Both the position numbers and the translations under genes were made by a program. Shown here piece by piece: positions 7,022 to 15,367 of a stretch of DNA of 56,445 nucleotides (its first letter is position 1; each line of letters starts with the position of its first letter). The DNA lies in the IMG/VR virus record IMGVR_UViG_3300046485_000109, positions 1-56,445 of that record. The stretch is one strand, 5' to 3'. The notes under the pieces are model-generated. The model was not told where the DNA came from. It worked only from the letters and a program-made list of their open reading frames with translations, and did no database searches. Source of the stretch: a virus.

Positions 7022-7169
7022 CTTTCATTAGCTCCAGCATATATTCAAGACACTTGCCGCAATATTCACCAAGATGTAATCGAGACTGGATTTCTTCTAA
7101 GGTTTGACCTTCATCTAAACAAGCTTGAATTTCTTTTAACGAAATATTATTACAGACACATATTATCAT
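7014..7169 (-). CDS. Bfd-like [2Fe-2S] protein
   Basis: 51 residues. The spacing CVC at residues 4-6 and CGKC at 38-41, with GQTLEEIQSRLHLGEYCGKC, matches the BFD domain: bacterioferritin-associated ferredoxin, which passes electrons to bacterioferritin so that stored iron is released as Fe2+. All four cluster-binding cysteines are present and the length is typical for a stand-alone Bfd. The stop overlaps the next ATG (8 bases). No bacterioferritin gene is in the window, so it would act on the host protein, or as a BFD-type domain in another role. Confidence 0.8.
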   Translation of the reverse strand: MIICVCNNISLKEIQACLDEGQTLEEIQSRLHLGEYCGKCLEYMLELMKDD

Positions 7170-7172
7170 AAT

Positions 7173-7523
7173 TTAAACTCGATGAACATAGACTTTTAGT
7201 CCTTTTTTAGTTGCATAATCAATCATATTTTTAGTACCTCTGGATTGACCATCCCAAATAGCTATCAATGCGCCTTCATCCCCTGCATAATCAGCCATTT
7301 GACAGTTACGAATATGACCGGCAGCTTTACCGTGTTTATTCCAATCGGCTGGGAATTCTTTAATGGGGATACCAAATTCATTAGCGAAGCGTTCTCCTAG
7401 AGAATCAGCACCGCGTGCTTTGCCGGATACAACTTCAGTTATGTCAAAATCAGAAAATAAAATAGCTCGACATACTTCTTCGTAATCTGTTATTTCACGT
7501 CCACCAGCGATTATGGTTCGCAT
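7173..7523 (-). CDS. DUF2493 / SLOG-fold nucleotide-binding protein
   Basis: 116 residues. MRTIIAGGREITDY at the start and VSGKARGADSLGERFA are the hallmarks of the DUF2493 (YspA, cpYpsA-related SLOG) family, Rossmann-like domains thought to bind nucleotide-derived ligands. The family is common in phages; its substrate is unsettled. Three bases separate it from the Bfd-like gene. Confidence 0.85.
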   Translation of the reverse strand: MRTIIAGGREITDYEEVCRAILFSDFDITEVVSGKARGADSLGERFANEFGIPIKEFPADWNKHGKAAGHIRNCQMADYAGDEGALIAIWDGQSRGTKNMIDYATKKGLKVYVHRV

Positions 7524-7593
7524 GAGAAAAGTTCTCTCTCTATTAAGATATTAAAAATTATATCCTAACAGAGAGGGAAAAGACATAAGTTTG

Positions 7594-8178
7594 TTACTTA
7601 ATGTTTGAAATGAGTGCTTTGACTTCTGCTAATTCGGAATCATATGATTTGCCCCAATTTTTAGCAGCTTTTAATGCTTGTTTAGCGATTTCTTTAATTT
7701 TTTTGCCCCAATCTTTTAGACCTTCTTTAAGAGCAGTTCTAAGAGCAGGTGATTTTTCAGCAACCGTAATTTTAGTATGTTCTTCAACTAGCAATTTTAC
7801 TTGTTCTTCTAGATCAGGAACTAAAGCAACTAATTTTTCTAAAATTAAAGCATAATCTACTTTTTCTGTTCTAACAGATTGTTTTTTAGACAAAGTTAAA
7901 GTAGCTGAAATAGTATCAACAACGCGAGTTAATACTTCATCATCAGCATTGAATAAATCTTCAACTTCTTCTTTAATATCTGCATTTAACAAAGATTGTT
8001 GTTCTTGTAATTTTTCAACAGCTTTTTGTAATTTTTTATAACGAAAAATCAAACGTGTAAATTTACCGGATTGATTCCCTTGAAGAGACAAAATAACTCG
8101 ATCTAATTGACCTTTTACTTTTTTCTCTTCATACTCTAATTCTTCTCTTCGACCTTCAAATAATTCTGATAATAGCAT
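7594..8178 (-). CDS. Coiled-coil protein with LSELFE N-terminus
   Basis: 194 residues, almost wholly helical and charged. It starts MLLSELFEGRREE, a variant of the MKxxELFE tag. A long coiled coil (about 14-75) and a C-terminal helix bundle rich in Lys/Ala follow. A TATAAATA late box at 8199-8206 lies 21 bases before the start, so it is probably a late, possibly virion-internal, protein. Function unknown. Confidence 0.65.
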   Translation of the reverse strand: MLLSELFEGRREELEYEEKKVKGQLDRVILSLQGNQSGKFTRLIFRYKKLQKAVEKLQEQQSLLNADIKEEVEDLFNADDEVLTRVVDTISATLTLSKKQSVRTEKVDYALILEKLVALVPDLEEQVKLLVEEHTKITVAEKSPALRTALKEGLKDWGKKIKEIAKQALKAAKNWGKSYDSELAEVKALISNIK

Positions 8179-8198
8179 AATTGTCTCCTTTAAATTAT

Positions 8199-8206
8199 TA
8201 TTTATA
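8199..8206 (-). promoter_or_regulatory. T4-like late promoter box
   Basis: Exact TATAAATA on the minus strand, 21 bases before the start of 7594-8178. Confidence 0.65.
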
Positions 8207-8226
8207 GGAGGCTTTAATTGCTCTCT

Positions 8227-8801
8227 TTAAATAATAGGAATATCTCGACCTAATAATGTAAACCCTTCGATAACAGGTGGAACAACATGAGAGAACGCAT
8301 TACTACCAATAGCTTTAAGGTGTTCCCTAATTTCCATATGTAACTGTCCAAGCATGTTCTCTCCGGTCAATAGAGTAGGATCGTCTTTATGAAATTTTGC
8401 ACCCCAAAAATCATCTTTTTTAGAAATTTCAACAATTTCTTTATCACCAGTTTCTAGTAAAAGATCACGATATTCTACATGATTTTTAGCTTTGAGTTGA
8501 AGACACCATAACATAATATCAACTTTATTGTCTTCGAAAAAATCAATAGTTTCATTAGCACGACGACCATCTTTTTTTGCTACCATTTTTGCGCCCATAC
8601 CTGCTTTCTGATCCAAAATTTCTTTTTGATACTCGGGTTTATGAGGGAATCGCATTGCTTGATACAAATTTTCTGATGAATAAATCATTACATCTGGAAA
8701 AACTCTAAACTTAAATCCACCTGCCATATTACTAAATCCACCCCCCATTTTTCAGCAACTTTTGAAAAAGCGCAAACATCTGACAAAATATAAGTTTTCA
8801 T
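8227..8801 (-). CDS. NADAR-domain protein, frame broken at a G run
   Basis: The frame ending at 8227 carries the NADAR (YbiA/DUF1768) pattern: SNMAGGF, SSENLYQAMRFP, KAGMGAKMVAKK, LLLETGDKEIVEIS, DFWG and ENMLGQL. NADAR enzymes cleave N-glycosidic bonds; some remove ADP-ribose from DNA guanine in DarTG-like systems. The expected N-terminus (MKTYILSDVCAFSKVAEKWG) is encoded from ATG 8801 with RBS GGGGA, but in another frame. The frames meet at six Gs (8741-8746 on plus); one extra G or a -1 slip restores one protein of about 191 residues. The internal ATG 8748 alone would give 173 residues lacking this N-terminus. Confidence 0.8.
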
Positions 8802-8884
8802 ATCATTTTCCCCATTTAATTTTTACTATAAGGTTTATATTAAACTATTTTTTGATAAATGTATACAGTCAAACTTTAGAGTAC

Positions 8885-8919
8885 AAAAAAGGAGAGAACC
8901 TTTCGATTCTCTCCTTTTT
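8885..8919 (-). terminator. Rho-independent terminator
   Basis: Perfect 13-bp stem (8886-8898 with 8907-8919), A-rich on one side and T-rich on the other, so it can act in both directions. It ends transcription of the secreted repeat protein gene. Confidence 0.8.
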
Positions 8920-8950
8920 CTTTAACGAGTAAGTTTTTTAATACTTACTT

Positions 8951-11164
8951 TTATTTGCCATCGTCGACAGTTAATTTAACTGCGACATTTACACCATTTG
9001 AAACATAACCTTTAGTCACTTCAGCTTTATAACCAACTTGAATTGATGTTGCATGACCAGCATATGTGATCACCGCGCAATCAGCAACTGTAAAGGTTTT
9101 AGTACCAATAGTAACTTGATTTCCAGAAACCGCTGTTACTTTAGCATTTGCTACTGCAGATTTAGCACCAGAAGGAACTGCGCAAGATGCTGCAGGTACT
9201 GGAGTAGCTGTTGCAGGTACTGGAGTAGCTGTTGCAGGTACTGGAGTTGCTGTTGCAGGTACTGGAGTTGCTGTCGCAGGAACCGGAGTAGCCGTTGCAG
9301 GTACTGGAGTTGCTGTCGCAGGTACTGGAGTTGCTGTCGCAGGTACTGGAGTAGCTGTTGCAGGTACTGGAGTAGCCGTTGCAGGTACTGGAGTTGCTGT
9401 TGGAACTATAACTACAGGAGCAGGATCAACAGTTACTGTAGTTGGAATACAGTACATTGGTTTCCCATTAGCATCGACTGCTGCGCCATATGAACCAGAA
9501 TAAGTAACAAATCCACCATTAGGGAATGTGCCATTCAATAATCCACCATTAAATGCATATACAACACCAGTTGCAGGAATTGCAAGTAGGGTTGAAGCAG
9601 TAGTAATGTACGCAGATTTCAAAATAGTTCCGTCGATTTTTGCAATGCTTCCATTTCGTGCAGTACCATTAAGAATTACTTCACTTACACCAGAACAAGC
9701 TTGGGCTACTGGAGGTGGAGCAACTATTTGGCCATTAGCATTTAAAATGTTCATTGTATAAACTTGAGCACTTACAGTTCCATCAACATCTGTTACATGA
9801 ACAGTAAAAGTAAATGCACCAGCAACCGTAGGTGTTCCAGAAATAATACCGGTGTCAGGCGTAATTGCTAAACCATCAGGTAATGCACCAGTATCAACAG
9901 TTATAAAATAAGGAGCATTACCACCAAAGACAATAGTATTATCTTCCATTTTGGTATTGACTTTAATATCTGGCAAATTAGGTAGTTGTGTCAATGGCAT
10001 AACATCTTCAAATGCAACCATATTACCAGCTAAGTAAGTACCAACAAGTGCAACTTTAGAACAATCATATTGAGCGGTAAAAACATCAAAGATTGCAGGA
10101 TCCCAAGTAGTAATACCTACATTTGTTTGTGAACCGTGGATACCATCAGGACCAATTGCATCACACATTTGCTCATGTGTTTCATAGTCAAATGATTCAA
10201 CTGGTGCAATATTTTTAAACCATTCATATTTGCGAGTAATAGTTTCATCATTAGCTACATTTTCAGCAGCACCAACATGAGCTTGTTTGGCTCCACCATT
10301 TTGTCCAGCTGGTGGGGTTTGAACAAGATACCACTCACTTTCAATTTGAGCAGGTTCACCATTTTGCCAATCAGCTAAACCATCTCCATTATTATCTTCA
10401 TTAACCAACGCTTTTACAACGTCATCAGCATTTTTTCCGATTTTTTTATTATGAGTTGAAGTTTTAGTAACTTTCAACCATGTTGGTGTACCCCATTGAG
10501 CAGGAGGAACTGGAGCTTTTTCAGCGGGTGCTGGTTGAATAGGAACTACTTGAACAACTGGTGGTTGAACAGGAGCTACCCAAGGTTGAACAGGAGCTGG
10601 AGCTTGAAATACAGGAGCAGCCATACTTGCACCAGGGACAAGAGCACCAGCACTAGTACCGTGAACTAGTTTGCCAGTACCATCATCATTCAACCAATAA
10701 TAAGCAATAGATGTAACACCAGTTGGACCAGCTGACATTGCTGTCACGAAATGTTCACAACCTGTATCACCAACAGGTGAGGTACAAGAATGTCCACCAG
10801 TTGCCCAAGTACCAGACATTGGAATAGTGTTAACTACATATTTGCCAGTGGCATCTTTTAAAGATTCATAATGAACGACTGCATGAGGTTTACCAGCAGC
10901 ATCAGTATAAGAAGTAATTGTAGGTGCTTTATATCGACCATAAGTCCATGTATAACCTACTTGAGAAGGAAACGCATTTTCATAATCGATTTCAAACCCG
11001 TATGCAGGTTTACCAGTATCATTTGCGATGTCAAAGTTACCGGCAGTGCCACTTAGCACTCCAGCTGTAGAACCGCAAACACCATATCCATTACATGCTA
11101 CTGTCGCACTCGCAATAGGCGTAAAGAACGATGCCAAAAGCGGCACGTATTTCATAAATTTCAT
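8951..11164 (-). CDS. Secreted Ig-like protein with VPATATP repeat linker
   Basis: 737 residues. A signal peptide (KYVPLLASFFTPIASA) ends near residue 20. The body is Thr/Ala/Gly/Pro rich and Cys-poor. Residues about 400-475 form a putative Ig domain of the He_PIG type (DTGIISGTPTVAGAFTF). About ten VPATATP heptads at roughly 587-657 form a rigid linker before a C-terminal beta domain of about 75 residues. The protein is presumably exported or displayed. It has its own late box (11222-11229) and terminator, so it is a single-gene late unit. No catalytic motif is visible; adhesion or host-surface modification is a guess. Confidence 0.75.
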   Translation of the reverse strand: MKFMKYVPLLASFFTPIASATVACNGYGVCGSTAGVLSGTAGNFDIANDTGKPAYGFEIDYENAFPSQVGYTWTYGRYKAPTITSYTDAAGKPHAVVHYESLKDATGKYVVNTIPMSGTWATGGHSCTSPVGDTGCEHFVTAMSAGPTGVTSIAYYWLNDDGTGKLVHGTSAGALVPGASMAAPVFQAPAPVQPWVAPVQPPVVQVVPIQPAPAEKAPVPPAQWGTPTWLKVTKTSTHNKKIGKNADDVVKALVNEDNNGDGLADWQNGEPAQIESEWYLVQTPPAGQNGGAKQAHVGAAENVANDETITRKYEWFKNIAPVESFDYETHEQMCDAIGPDGIHGSQTNVGITTWDPAIFDVFTAQYDCSKVALVGTYLAGNMVAFEDVMPLTQLPNLPDIKVNTKMEDNTIVFGGNAPYFITVDTGALPDGLAITPDTGIISGTPTVAGAFTFTVHVTDVDGTVSAQVYTMNILNANGQIVAPPPVAQACSGVSEVILNGTARNGSIAKIDGTILKSAYITTASTLLAIPATGVVYAFNGGLLNGTFPNGGFVTYSGSYGAAVDANGKPMYCIPTTVTVDPAPVVIVPTATPVPATATPVPATATPVPATATPVPATATPVPATATPVPATATPVPATATPVPATATPVPATATPVPAASCAVPSGAKSAVANAKVTAVSGNQVTIGTKTFTVADCAVITYAGHATSIQVGYKAEVTKGYVSNGVNVAVKLTVDDGK
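9192..9402 (-). repeat. 21-bp tandem repeat, about 10 units
   Basis: Ten in-frame copies of a 21-bp unit, each coding VPATATP, inside the secreted protein gene. Units differ at third codon positions, so the amino-acid repeat is older than a fresh slippage product and is probably maintained by selection. Confidence 0.9.
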
Positions 11165-11221
11165 TTATTTCTCTCCAAGGGTAGTAAATTTAATTGTTTA
11201 TAAAGTATAACGAACACTAAG

Positions 11222-11229
11222 TATTTATA
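11222..11229 (-). promoter_or_regulatory. T4-like late promoter box
   Basis: Exact TATAAATA, 58 bases before the start of the secreted repeat protein (11164). Confidence 0.6.
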
Positions 11230-11288
11230 GTCAAAAATTGTATTACGATTTGTAATAGAATTTTTTTAATATAATTTTAATGTTAAAC

Positions 11289-11321
11289 AAGGATCAGCAA
11301 CCATTATGGTTGCTGATCCTT
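11289..11321 (-). terminator. Strong hairpin terminator
   Basis: Perfect 14-bp stem (11289-11302 with 11308-11321) and a 5-base loop, followed on the minus strand by a T-rich tail. It lies after the 11362 gene. Confidence 0.7.
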
Positions 11322-11361
11322 TCTGATAACCGCTTTTAACGGTTGGGAATAGCCTAAAATT

Positions 11362-11820
11362 TTAAAGTGCTTTCAAAATTTTAGAAGGTTCTACGGCTTG
11401 TTTGTTGACGTAAAATTTGCCGTGTGAAAAGCTGACTTTTTTATCAGCAACTTCAATCAAAAAGCCGCGATTGATAAATTTGACATGTTTTTTATCCAAG
11501 TGATTTTTCAAACCTGTCATATCAACAACTTTAACTCGTTGACGTTCTGTTTTTTCAACTTTGGCTCTATCTTCGTCGGTAACACGAAACGCTTTAAGCT
11601 CTTTATTCAATTGGATCAATTGGATCAATTCAGGTTCGATTGTTTTACGAACTTCTACAGCAGCTTTATAAACCGCTTTCAGTTCGGTAAAATCTTTTCC
11701 TTCAGCTTTAGCAGCAATTACTTCTGCTTTAGCATATTGAGCAGCATGTACTGCTTCAACGAATTTTGCCAATACTTCATTTTTGGCAACCAGTTTTTCT
11801 TGATATGTTTGAGTTCTCAT
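11362..11820 (-). CDS. Helical protein of unknown function
   Basis: 152 residues. Residues 1-85 are charged helices (coiled-coil-like), and the end is a short beta region (KHVKFINRGFLIEVADKKVSF). No family recognised. An early-type promoter (11884-11912) lies upstream. Confidence 0.65.
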   Translation of the reverse strand: MRTQTYQEKLVAKNEVLAKFVEAVHAAQYAKAEVIAAKAEGKDFTELKAVYKAAVEVRKTIEPELIQLIQLNKELKAFRVTDEDRAKVEKTERQRVKVVDMTGLKNHLDKKHVKFINRGFLIEVADKKVSFSHGKFYVNKQAVEPSKILKAL

Positions 11821-11883
11821 CGTAATTCTCCAGTAAATTTATCATCTTAGGTTTTTTAGTTCGGTATCTCCGAACATGAGAAT

Positions 11884-11912
11884 ATAATATCACATTACGG
11901 AAAAATGTAAAC
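11884..11912 (-). promoter_or_regulatory. Early-type promoter
   Basis: GTTTACA (11906-11912) and TGTGATATTAT (-10 at 11884-11889), spaced about 17 bases, ahead of the 11362-11820 gene. The segment from here to the tRNA-Gly at 12054 holds no gene with a start codon that I can support. Confidence 0.6.
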
Positions 11913-12053
11913 ATTTATTTGTGTGAACTGGTTAACAGTTTTTGAAGACATCTAGCAATAGATGTAGTGATATTTCTTCTGTTTTCGCATTTGTACTTAC
12001 TCCAATAATAGAACTTAATCTATTTGTTGAAAAAGTACAAAAACAATCATTGG

Positions 12054-12124
12054 AGCGGGCTACGAGAATCTAACTCGTTTCTTTCGCTTGGAAGGCGAAG
12101 GCCCGGACAATAGACCAAGCCCGC
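12054..12124 (-). tRNA. tRNA-Gly (TCC)
   Basis: Acceptor GCGGGCT/AGCCCGC with discriminator T, anticodon stem TTCGC/GCGAA around CTTCCAA (anticodon TCC), T stem ACGAG/CTCGT. No encoded CCA. A TATAAATA box at 12131-12138 lies directly upstream. Confidence 0.88.
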
Positions 12125-12133
12125 ATGTTTTAT

Positions 12134-12442
12134 TTATACTTCTAAGTAAAGCGCTAAAGCAACATCAGAAAATTCTTGTGGGAATTCATTTCTGAGTTTT
12201 AATAATTGATCGCTGTCGTAATTGATGTTAATTGTAACAAATTCATTTTTCTGTTGTCCTTTTAAACCTAAGGCAACATATGCTCTGACATGTTCATAAG
12301 TTATATTTAATCCTTTGGCTCGACATTGAGCAAATAATTCATCACGAGCATTGGCAAGAATTTCTGCTTCATAAATCAATGGATCACGACCCGCTGGTAT
12401 TTCTTCATAAGACTGAAGTCTAAATGTATATTCTATAAGCAT
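12134..12442 (-). CDS. Hypothetical protein
   Basis: 102 residues, mixed alpha/beta; EAEILANARDELFAQCRAKG is a helix followed by strands. One base separates it from the 12444 gene. No family recognised. Confidence 0.6.
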   Translation of the reverse strand: MLIEYTFRLQSYEEIPAGRDPLIYEAEILANARDELFAQCRAKGLNITYEHVRAYVALGLKGQQKNEFVTININYDSDQLLKLRNEFPQEFSDVALALYLEV

Positions 12443-12443
12443 T

Positions 12444-13049
12444 TTATAAATCCTTCAATATTAATCTAATATGTTTTTTATCTACATCATAGGACCAAAC
12501 TCTATTATCAAAATCCCAGTCCTCTAATCCGTGATATATTACAACATCTTTTTCTAAAAAAGTTCCGTCACTTATATCAATAATATCAACAGTGATATCA
12601 GTCATTTTACTTAAACTTGACCATAATTTTCTAGCACCAAAAAATTGAGTTTCATCACCGAGAATATTAAATTTCAATTCTTTTACGAAATATCGATATA
12701 ATGATGTTGCTATTCGTAGTCCTTTCATTTTATCTGGAACTTTAACTCCTTCAACATTCATAAAAGTTTCTTGCATATTAGGAATGTTTGTAGGTTTAAA
12801 TTCAATTTGAAAATTTTCTTCAAATCTGGTTTCATCATTTTTTTTAATAAAGTCACCAACTATATAAAAATCACTCGACTTCAACTTGTAAATTTTCTTA
12901 ATACCTAAATACAGAATTTCAAGTTCGCCAATATAATCATATTGAGTTTTTAATACAGCTTCACCTCTATAAGTAATAGTCAATTCACCAAGTTGCCAAT
13001 CACCATATGCTGCTATTGCGTTCATCTCTAAAAGTTCTTTAATTTTCAC
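12444..13049 (-). CDS. GNAT-like phage protein with MKIKELLE N-terminus
   Basis: 201 residues. The tag MKIKELLEMN starts it. The second half, VEGVKVPDKMKGLRIATSLYRY then GDETQFFGARKLWSSL, resembles the acetyl-CoA-binding region of GNAT N-acetyltransferases (RGxGxA/G then a second helix). The 15569 product has the same order with a better RRGVG loop, so they are paralogues. Here the loop KGLRIA is degenerate, and activity is uncertain. Confidence 0.6.
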   Translation of the reverse strand: MKIKELLEMNAIAAYGDWQLGELTITYRGEAVLKTQYDYIGELEILYLGIKKIYKLKSSDFYIVGDFIKKNDETRFEENFQIEFKPTNIPNMQETFMNVEGVKVPDKMKGLRIATSLYRYFVKELKFNILGDETQFFGARKLWSSLSKMTDITVDIIDISDGTFLEKDVVIYHGLEDWDFDNRVWSYDVDKKHIRLILKDL

Positions 13050-13101
13050 TGTATTGCCTTAAAATAAATCGCTCCAAAATTACACTCATTAAATGTAATT
13101 T

Positions 13102-13172
13102 TGGAGCGAGAGAGAATCGAACTCTCAAGAGAGCAATGCAAATGCTCCAGTTTCCCATTAGCTTACCGCCCC
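13102..13172 (-). tRNA. tRNA-Ala (TGC)
   Basis: Acceptor GGGGCGG/TCGCTCC (two G-T pairs), anticodon stem GAGCA/TGCTC around TTTGCAT (anticodon TGC), T stem GAGAG/CTCTC, discriminator A. No encoded CCA. Confidence 0.85.
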
Positions 13173-13301
13173 ATAAATTTAGTTGATAAACAAAAGTAAT
13201 AATTGAGTTAAAGTTAACCATATTCAAGCTAGGAATCGAACCCAGAACTATTTTTTTGCAATAAAATGATAATCAATTATAAGCGGTTTATCAAAACCTT
13301 T

Positions 13302-13697
13302 TTAATGTACTTTTACTACTTCAATTCCACTTGAAGGTATTAAGCCTTCAAATACAAATTCAGTATGCAATTTAACTGTAGAAGAGCATATCATATAATC
13401 TAAATCAAACCAAGCATTTTCTAATTTACAATTACATAATCCAAAGATAGGAGTAAAAGTAACACCCGGTGATGAAACAGTTATATTTGATAATTTACGC
13501 TCTATTAGTTTTCTTATATCTTTAGAAAACTGTTCAAATGCTACAGGTATTTCAAAATCAATTTTAACTTTTTTATTCTTCAAATCAAAGTTAGCTTTAA
13601 CTACTTGTTTTGCTAAAATGCTATTTGGCAATGCATCAAATGTAATCGCAAATTGATGCGAAATCCACGGTTGTAAAATTCCCATTCCTGTTTCCAT
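13302..13697 (-). CDS. Hypothetical protein, late promoter
   Basis: 131 residues, mostly beta strands after a short start; no motif recognised. A TATAAATA box at 13736-13743 lies 39 bases upstream, so it is probably made late. Confidence 0.6.
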   Translation of the reverse strand: METGMGILQPWISHQFAITFDALPNSILAKQVVKANFDLKNKKVKIDFEIPVAFEQFSKDIRKLIERKLSNITVSSPGVTFTPIFGLCNCKLENAWFDLDYMICSSTVKLHTEFVFEGLIPSSGIEVVKVH

Positions 13698-13735
13698 TTT
13701 AAATACCTCTTATTATTCTTTCTGTTTTAAAGAGG

Positions 13736-13743
13736 TATTTATA
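13736..13743 (-). promoter_or_regulatory. T4-like late promoter box
   Basis: Exact TATAAATA upstream of the 13302-13697 gene. Confidence 0.6.
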
Positions 13744-13770
13744 GTAAAAGTAAGACTTGACATTTCGGCT

Positions 13771-14118
13771 CTAATTGCCTGGTGTGAGAGGTCTTAAAAT
13801 TACCTCTTTAACAGCCTTGACTACAAAAATAATATCTTCTGTTGACATAGATACTTTATCACAAAGTTGAACGGCTGCCTCACGATAGCTTTTATGAGCA
13901 AAACCTTGCCAGTTATGAACACCGTTTTTAACATCATAATACCATTCACAGCCATCAGTATGATTATGCTTACACAGTGTATTATGTAATACCACTGCCA
14001 GTTCTTCAACTGGCGATAAAAGTGTTAGTGCTTTAGCTTCTTCTAACTCAAGAGTCAACTTAAGTTTAGTGGCTTCAAGGTTTTCAATTTCTTTTTGTAA
14101 TTCATCAATGGTTTTCAT
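13771..14118 (-). CDS. Hypothetical protein with N-terminal coiled coil
   Basis: Start ATG 14118 is chosen because GAGAG lies nine bases before it; upstream ATGs overlap that site. About 115 residues: a coiled coil (IDELQKEIENLEATK), then a domain with HNHTDGCEWYYDVKNG. No family recognised. Confidence 0.6.
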   Translation of the reverse strand: MKTIDELQKEIENLEATKLKLTLELEEAKALTLLSPVEELAVVLHNTLCKHNHTDGCEWYYDVKNGVHNWQGFAHKSYREAAVQLCDKVSMSTEDIIFVVKAVKEVILRPLTPGN

Positions 14119-14148
14119 GATCATCATCTCTCTTTAAAGTATGAATTC

Positions 14149-14198
14149 ATTATATCCTGTTTTTCAAAATTGTACACACCTATTAGTGTGAACTAGTT
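14149..14198 (-). promoter_or_regulatory. Early-type promoter with conserved upstream block
   Basis: GTGTACA and GGATATAATG (-10 at 14149-14154), with AACTAGTTCACACTAATAG just upstream. This is the clearest copy of the recurrent promoter module. Confidence 0.65.
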
Positions 14199-14207
14199 AT
14201 CGTTTTT

Positions 14208-15080
14208 TCAAATTGTTAAAGAGCATATTTTCTGTTTAGTTTTAAATTCTCCGCAGCAGCTAAGACTACAAAATTTTCTATTTTTTCTAATATCTCGCTG
14301 ACAAGCTTTAAAAATAATTTCACAATTTAAACATTGTAATTCACTCCAATTTCGCTTTGGATCTAAAATCACTTTTTCTTTTTTCTTATTTTGTTCTTTA
14401 CTCCATCCAATAGGAATGATATCTATTTTTAAAATTTTAGTATTTTGTTTTGGTTTTCGTCCTTTACACCAACCAGATGGAATGATGTCTGTTTTTAATA
14501 TTTTAGTATTTTCTAAAGTATCTAAATTATAAATCCATATCTTTCCATACTGAGAATTCTTTTCACCTTGCTGATGACAATTATTTTTATGAATTAAACG
14601 AATTTTTAGTTTCGTTTCATCAGAATGTGTTTTTCCAGTAAAAGTATCATATTTTATTTTACCTTCAGCATGAAGTTTTTTAGCTAGTGTACTCATTCTA
14701 TTTTTATTTCGATTTACACATTCTTGATTATTCCAAAAATATTCAGCAACTTTTTTACCATTTTCTTTTCTAAATTCTTGATTTTCCATTTGATTAATAT
14801 AATCAAATCCGCCGTGACCTCCACGGCGGAGATTATAAACATCTTCCCTCAAGAGAAATTCCTCAGTTACGATTTCTTTTTCTCTTGCATACATATCTTC
14901 AGTATTACTAAAGAATTCTAGTATGTCTTTACGAAAGTTTTCTAAACCATGCTTTTCAATAGCATATTTTAACACCTTTCCTGAGCCCATATACCCATCT
15001 TCTAAATTCTGGGTTTTATGAACGCCAACATAGATCTTGTTATTCACGAGGTTAGTGATTTGATAGATGTAATAGTACAT
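14208..15080 (-). CDS. GIY-YIG homing endonuclease with C-terminal zinc finger
   Basis: 290 residues. Residues 1-95 form a GIY-YIG nuclease domain: YYIYQITN, KIYVGVHKT, YMGSGKVL, the conserved catalytic Glu region (EKEIVTEEFL) and YNLRRGGHGG. The middle carries repeated basic segments (two near-copies around NTKILKxDIIPxGW), typical of DNA-binding modules, and the end has CLNC...CSLSCC cysteines for a zinc finger. A TATAAATA box lies 20 bases upstream. A free-standing mobile gene between host genes. Confidence 0.88.
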   Translation of the reverse strand: MYYYIYQITNLVNNKIYVGVHKTQNLEDGYMGSGKVLKYAIEKHGLENFRKDILEFFSNTEDMYAREKEIVTEEFLLREDVYNLRRGGHGGFDYINQMENQEFRKENGKKVAEYFWNNQECVNRNKNRMSTLAKKLHAEGKIKYDTFTGKTHSDETKLKIRLIHKNNCHQQGEKNSQYGKIWIYNLDTLENTKILKTDIIPSGWCKGRKPKQNTKILKIDIIPIGWSKEQNKKKEKVILDPKRNWSELQCLNCEIIFKACQRDIRKNRKFCSLSCCGEFKTKQKICSLTI

Positions 15081-15099
15081 ATATGTACCTCCTTACATC

Positions 15100-15107
15100 T
15101 ATTTATA
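15100..15107 (-). promoter_or_regulatory. T4-like late promoter box
   Basis: Exact TATAAATA, 20 bases before the GIY-YIG endonuclease start. Confidence 0.6.
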
Positions 15108-15123
15108 ACAATTCTACTTTGTG

Positions 15124-15194
15124 TATTCCTAACGGGTGTCGAGCCCGTGCTATCACCTTGAAAGGGTGATATTCTACCGTTAAACTATAGGAAT
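15124..15194 (-). tRNA. tRNA-Glu (TTC)
   Basis: Acceptor ATTCCTA/TAGGAAT, anticodon stem TCACC/GGTGA around CTTTCAA (anticodon TTC), T stem ACGGG/CCCGT, discriminator A. No encoded CCA. Confidence 0.85.
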
Positions 15195-15207
15195 ATAAAG
15201 CCTAAAT

Positions 15208-15280
15208 TCGGGATTGTAGGACTCGAACCTACGTCTCCGATTCCCAAAACCGGTGCTAAACCAACCTCAGCTAAACCCCG
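15208..15280 (-). tRNA. tRNA-Pro (TGG)
   Basis: Acceptor CGGGGTT/AATCCCG, anticodon stem CCGGT/ATCGG around TTTGGGA (anticodon TGG), T stem GTAGG/CCTAC, discriminator A. Fourteen bases from tRNA-Glu; the two are probably cotranscribed. Confidence 0.85.
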
Positions 15281-15312
15281 AATTTAGACTCTACTACTTT
15301 CTTTCAGACATT

Positions 15313-15342
15313 AAAAAAGGGAACCTGTTTAGAGTTCCCTTT
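15313..15342 (-). terminator. Rho-independent terminator
   Basis: Stem AAAGGGAAC/GTTCCCTTT followed by TTTTTT on the minus strand. It follows the 37-residue ORF at 15368. Confidence 0.75.
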
Positions 15343-15367
15343 GATAAAGTCTTGTTACTTCTTAACT

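Noticed and set aside
9053-9493. 146-codon Cys/Arg-rich ORF on the plus strand
   Set aside because: It is the antisense of the VPATATP repeat; its CCRYWS pattern is only a mirror of the tandem unit.
11940-12053. Open frame after tRNA-Gly reading TNRLSSIIGVSTNAKTEEIS
   Set aside because: It looks protein-like but has no start codon and partly overlaps the tRNA 3' end; not supportable as a gene.
13039-13227. 62-codon ORF on the minus strand
   Set aside because: It reads straight through the tRNA-Ala gene and has no RBS; a chance frame.
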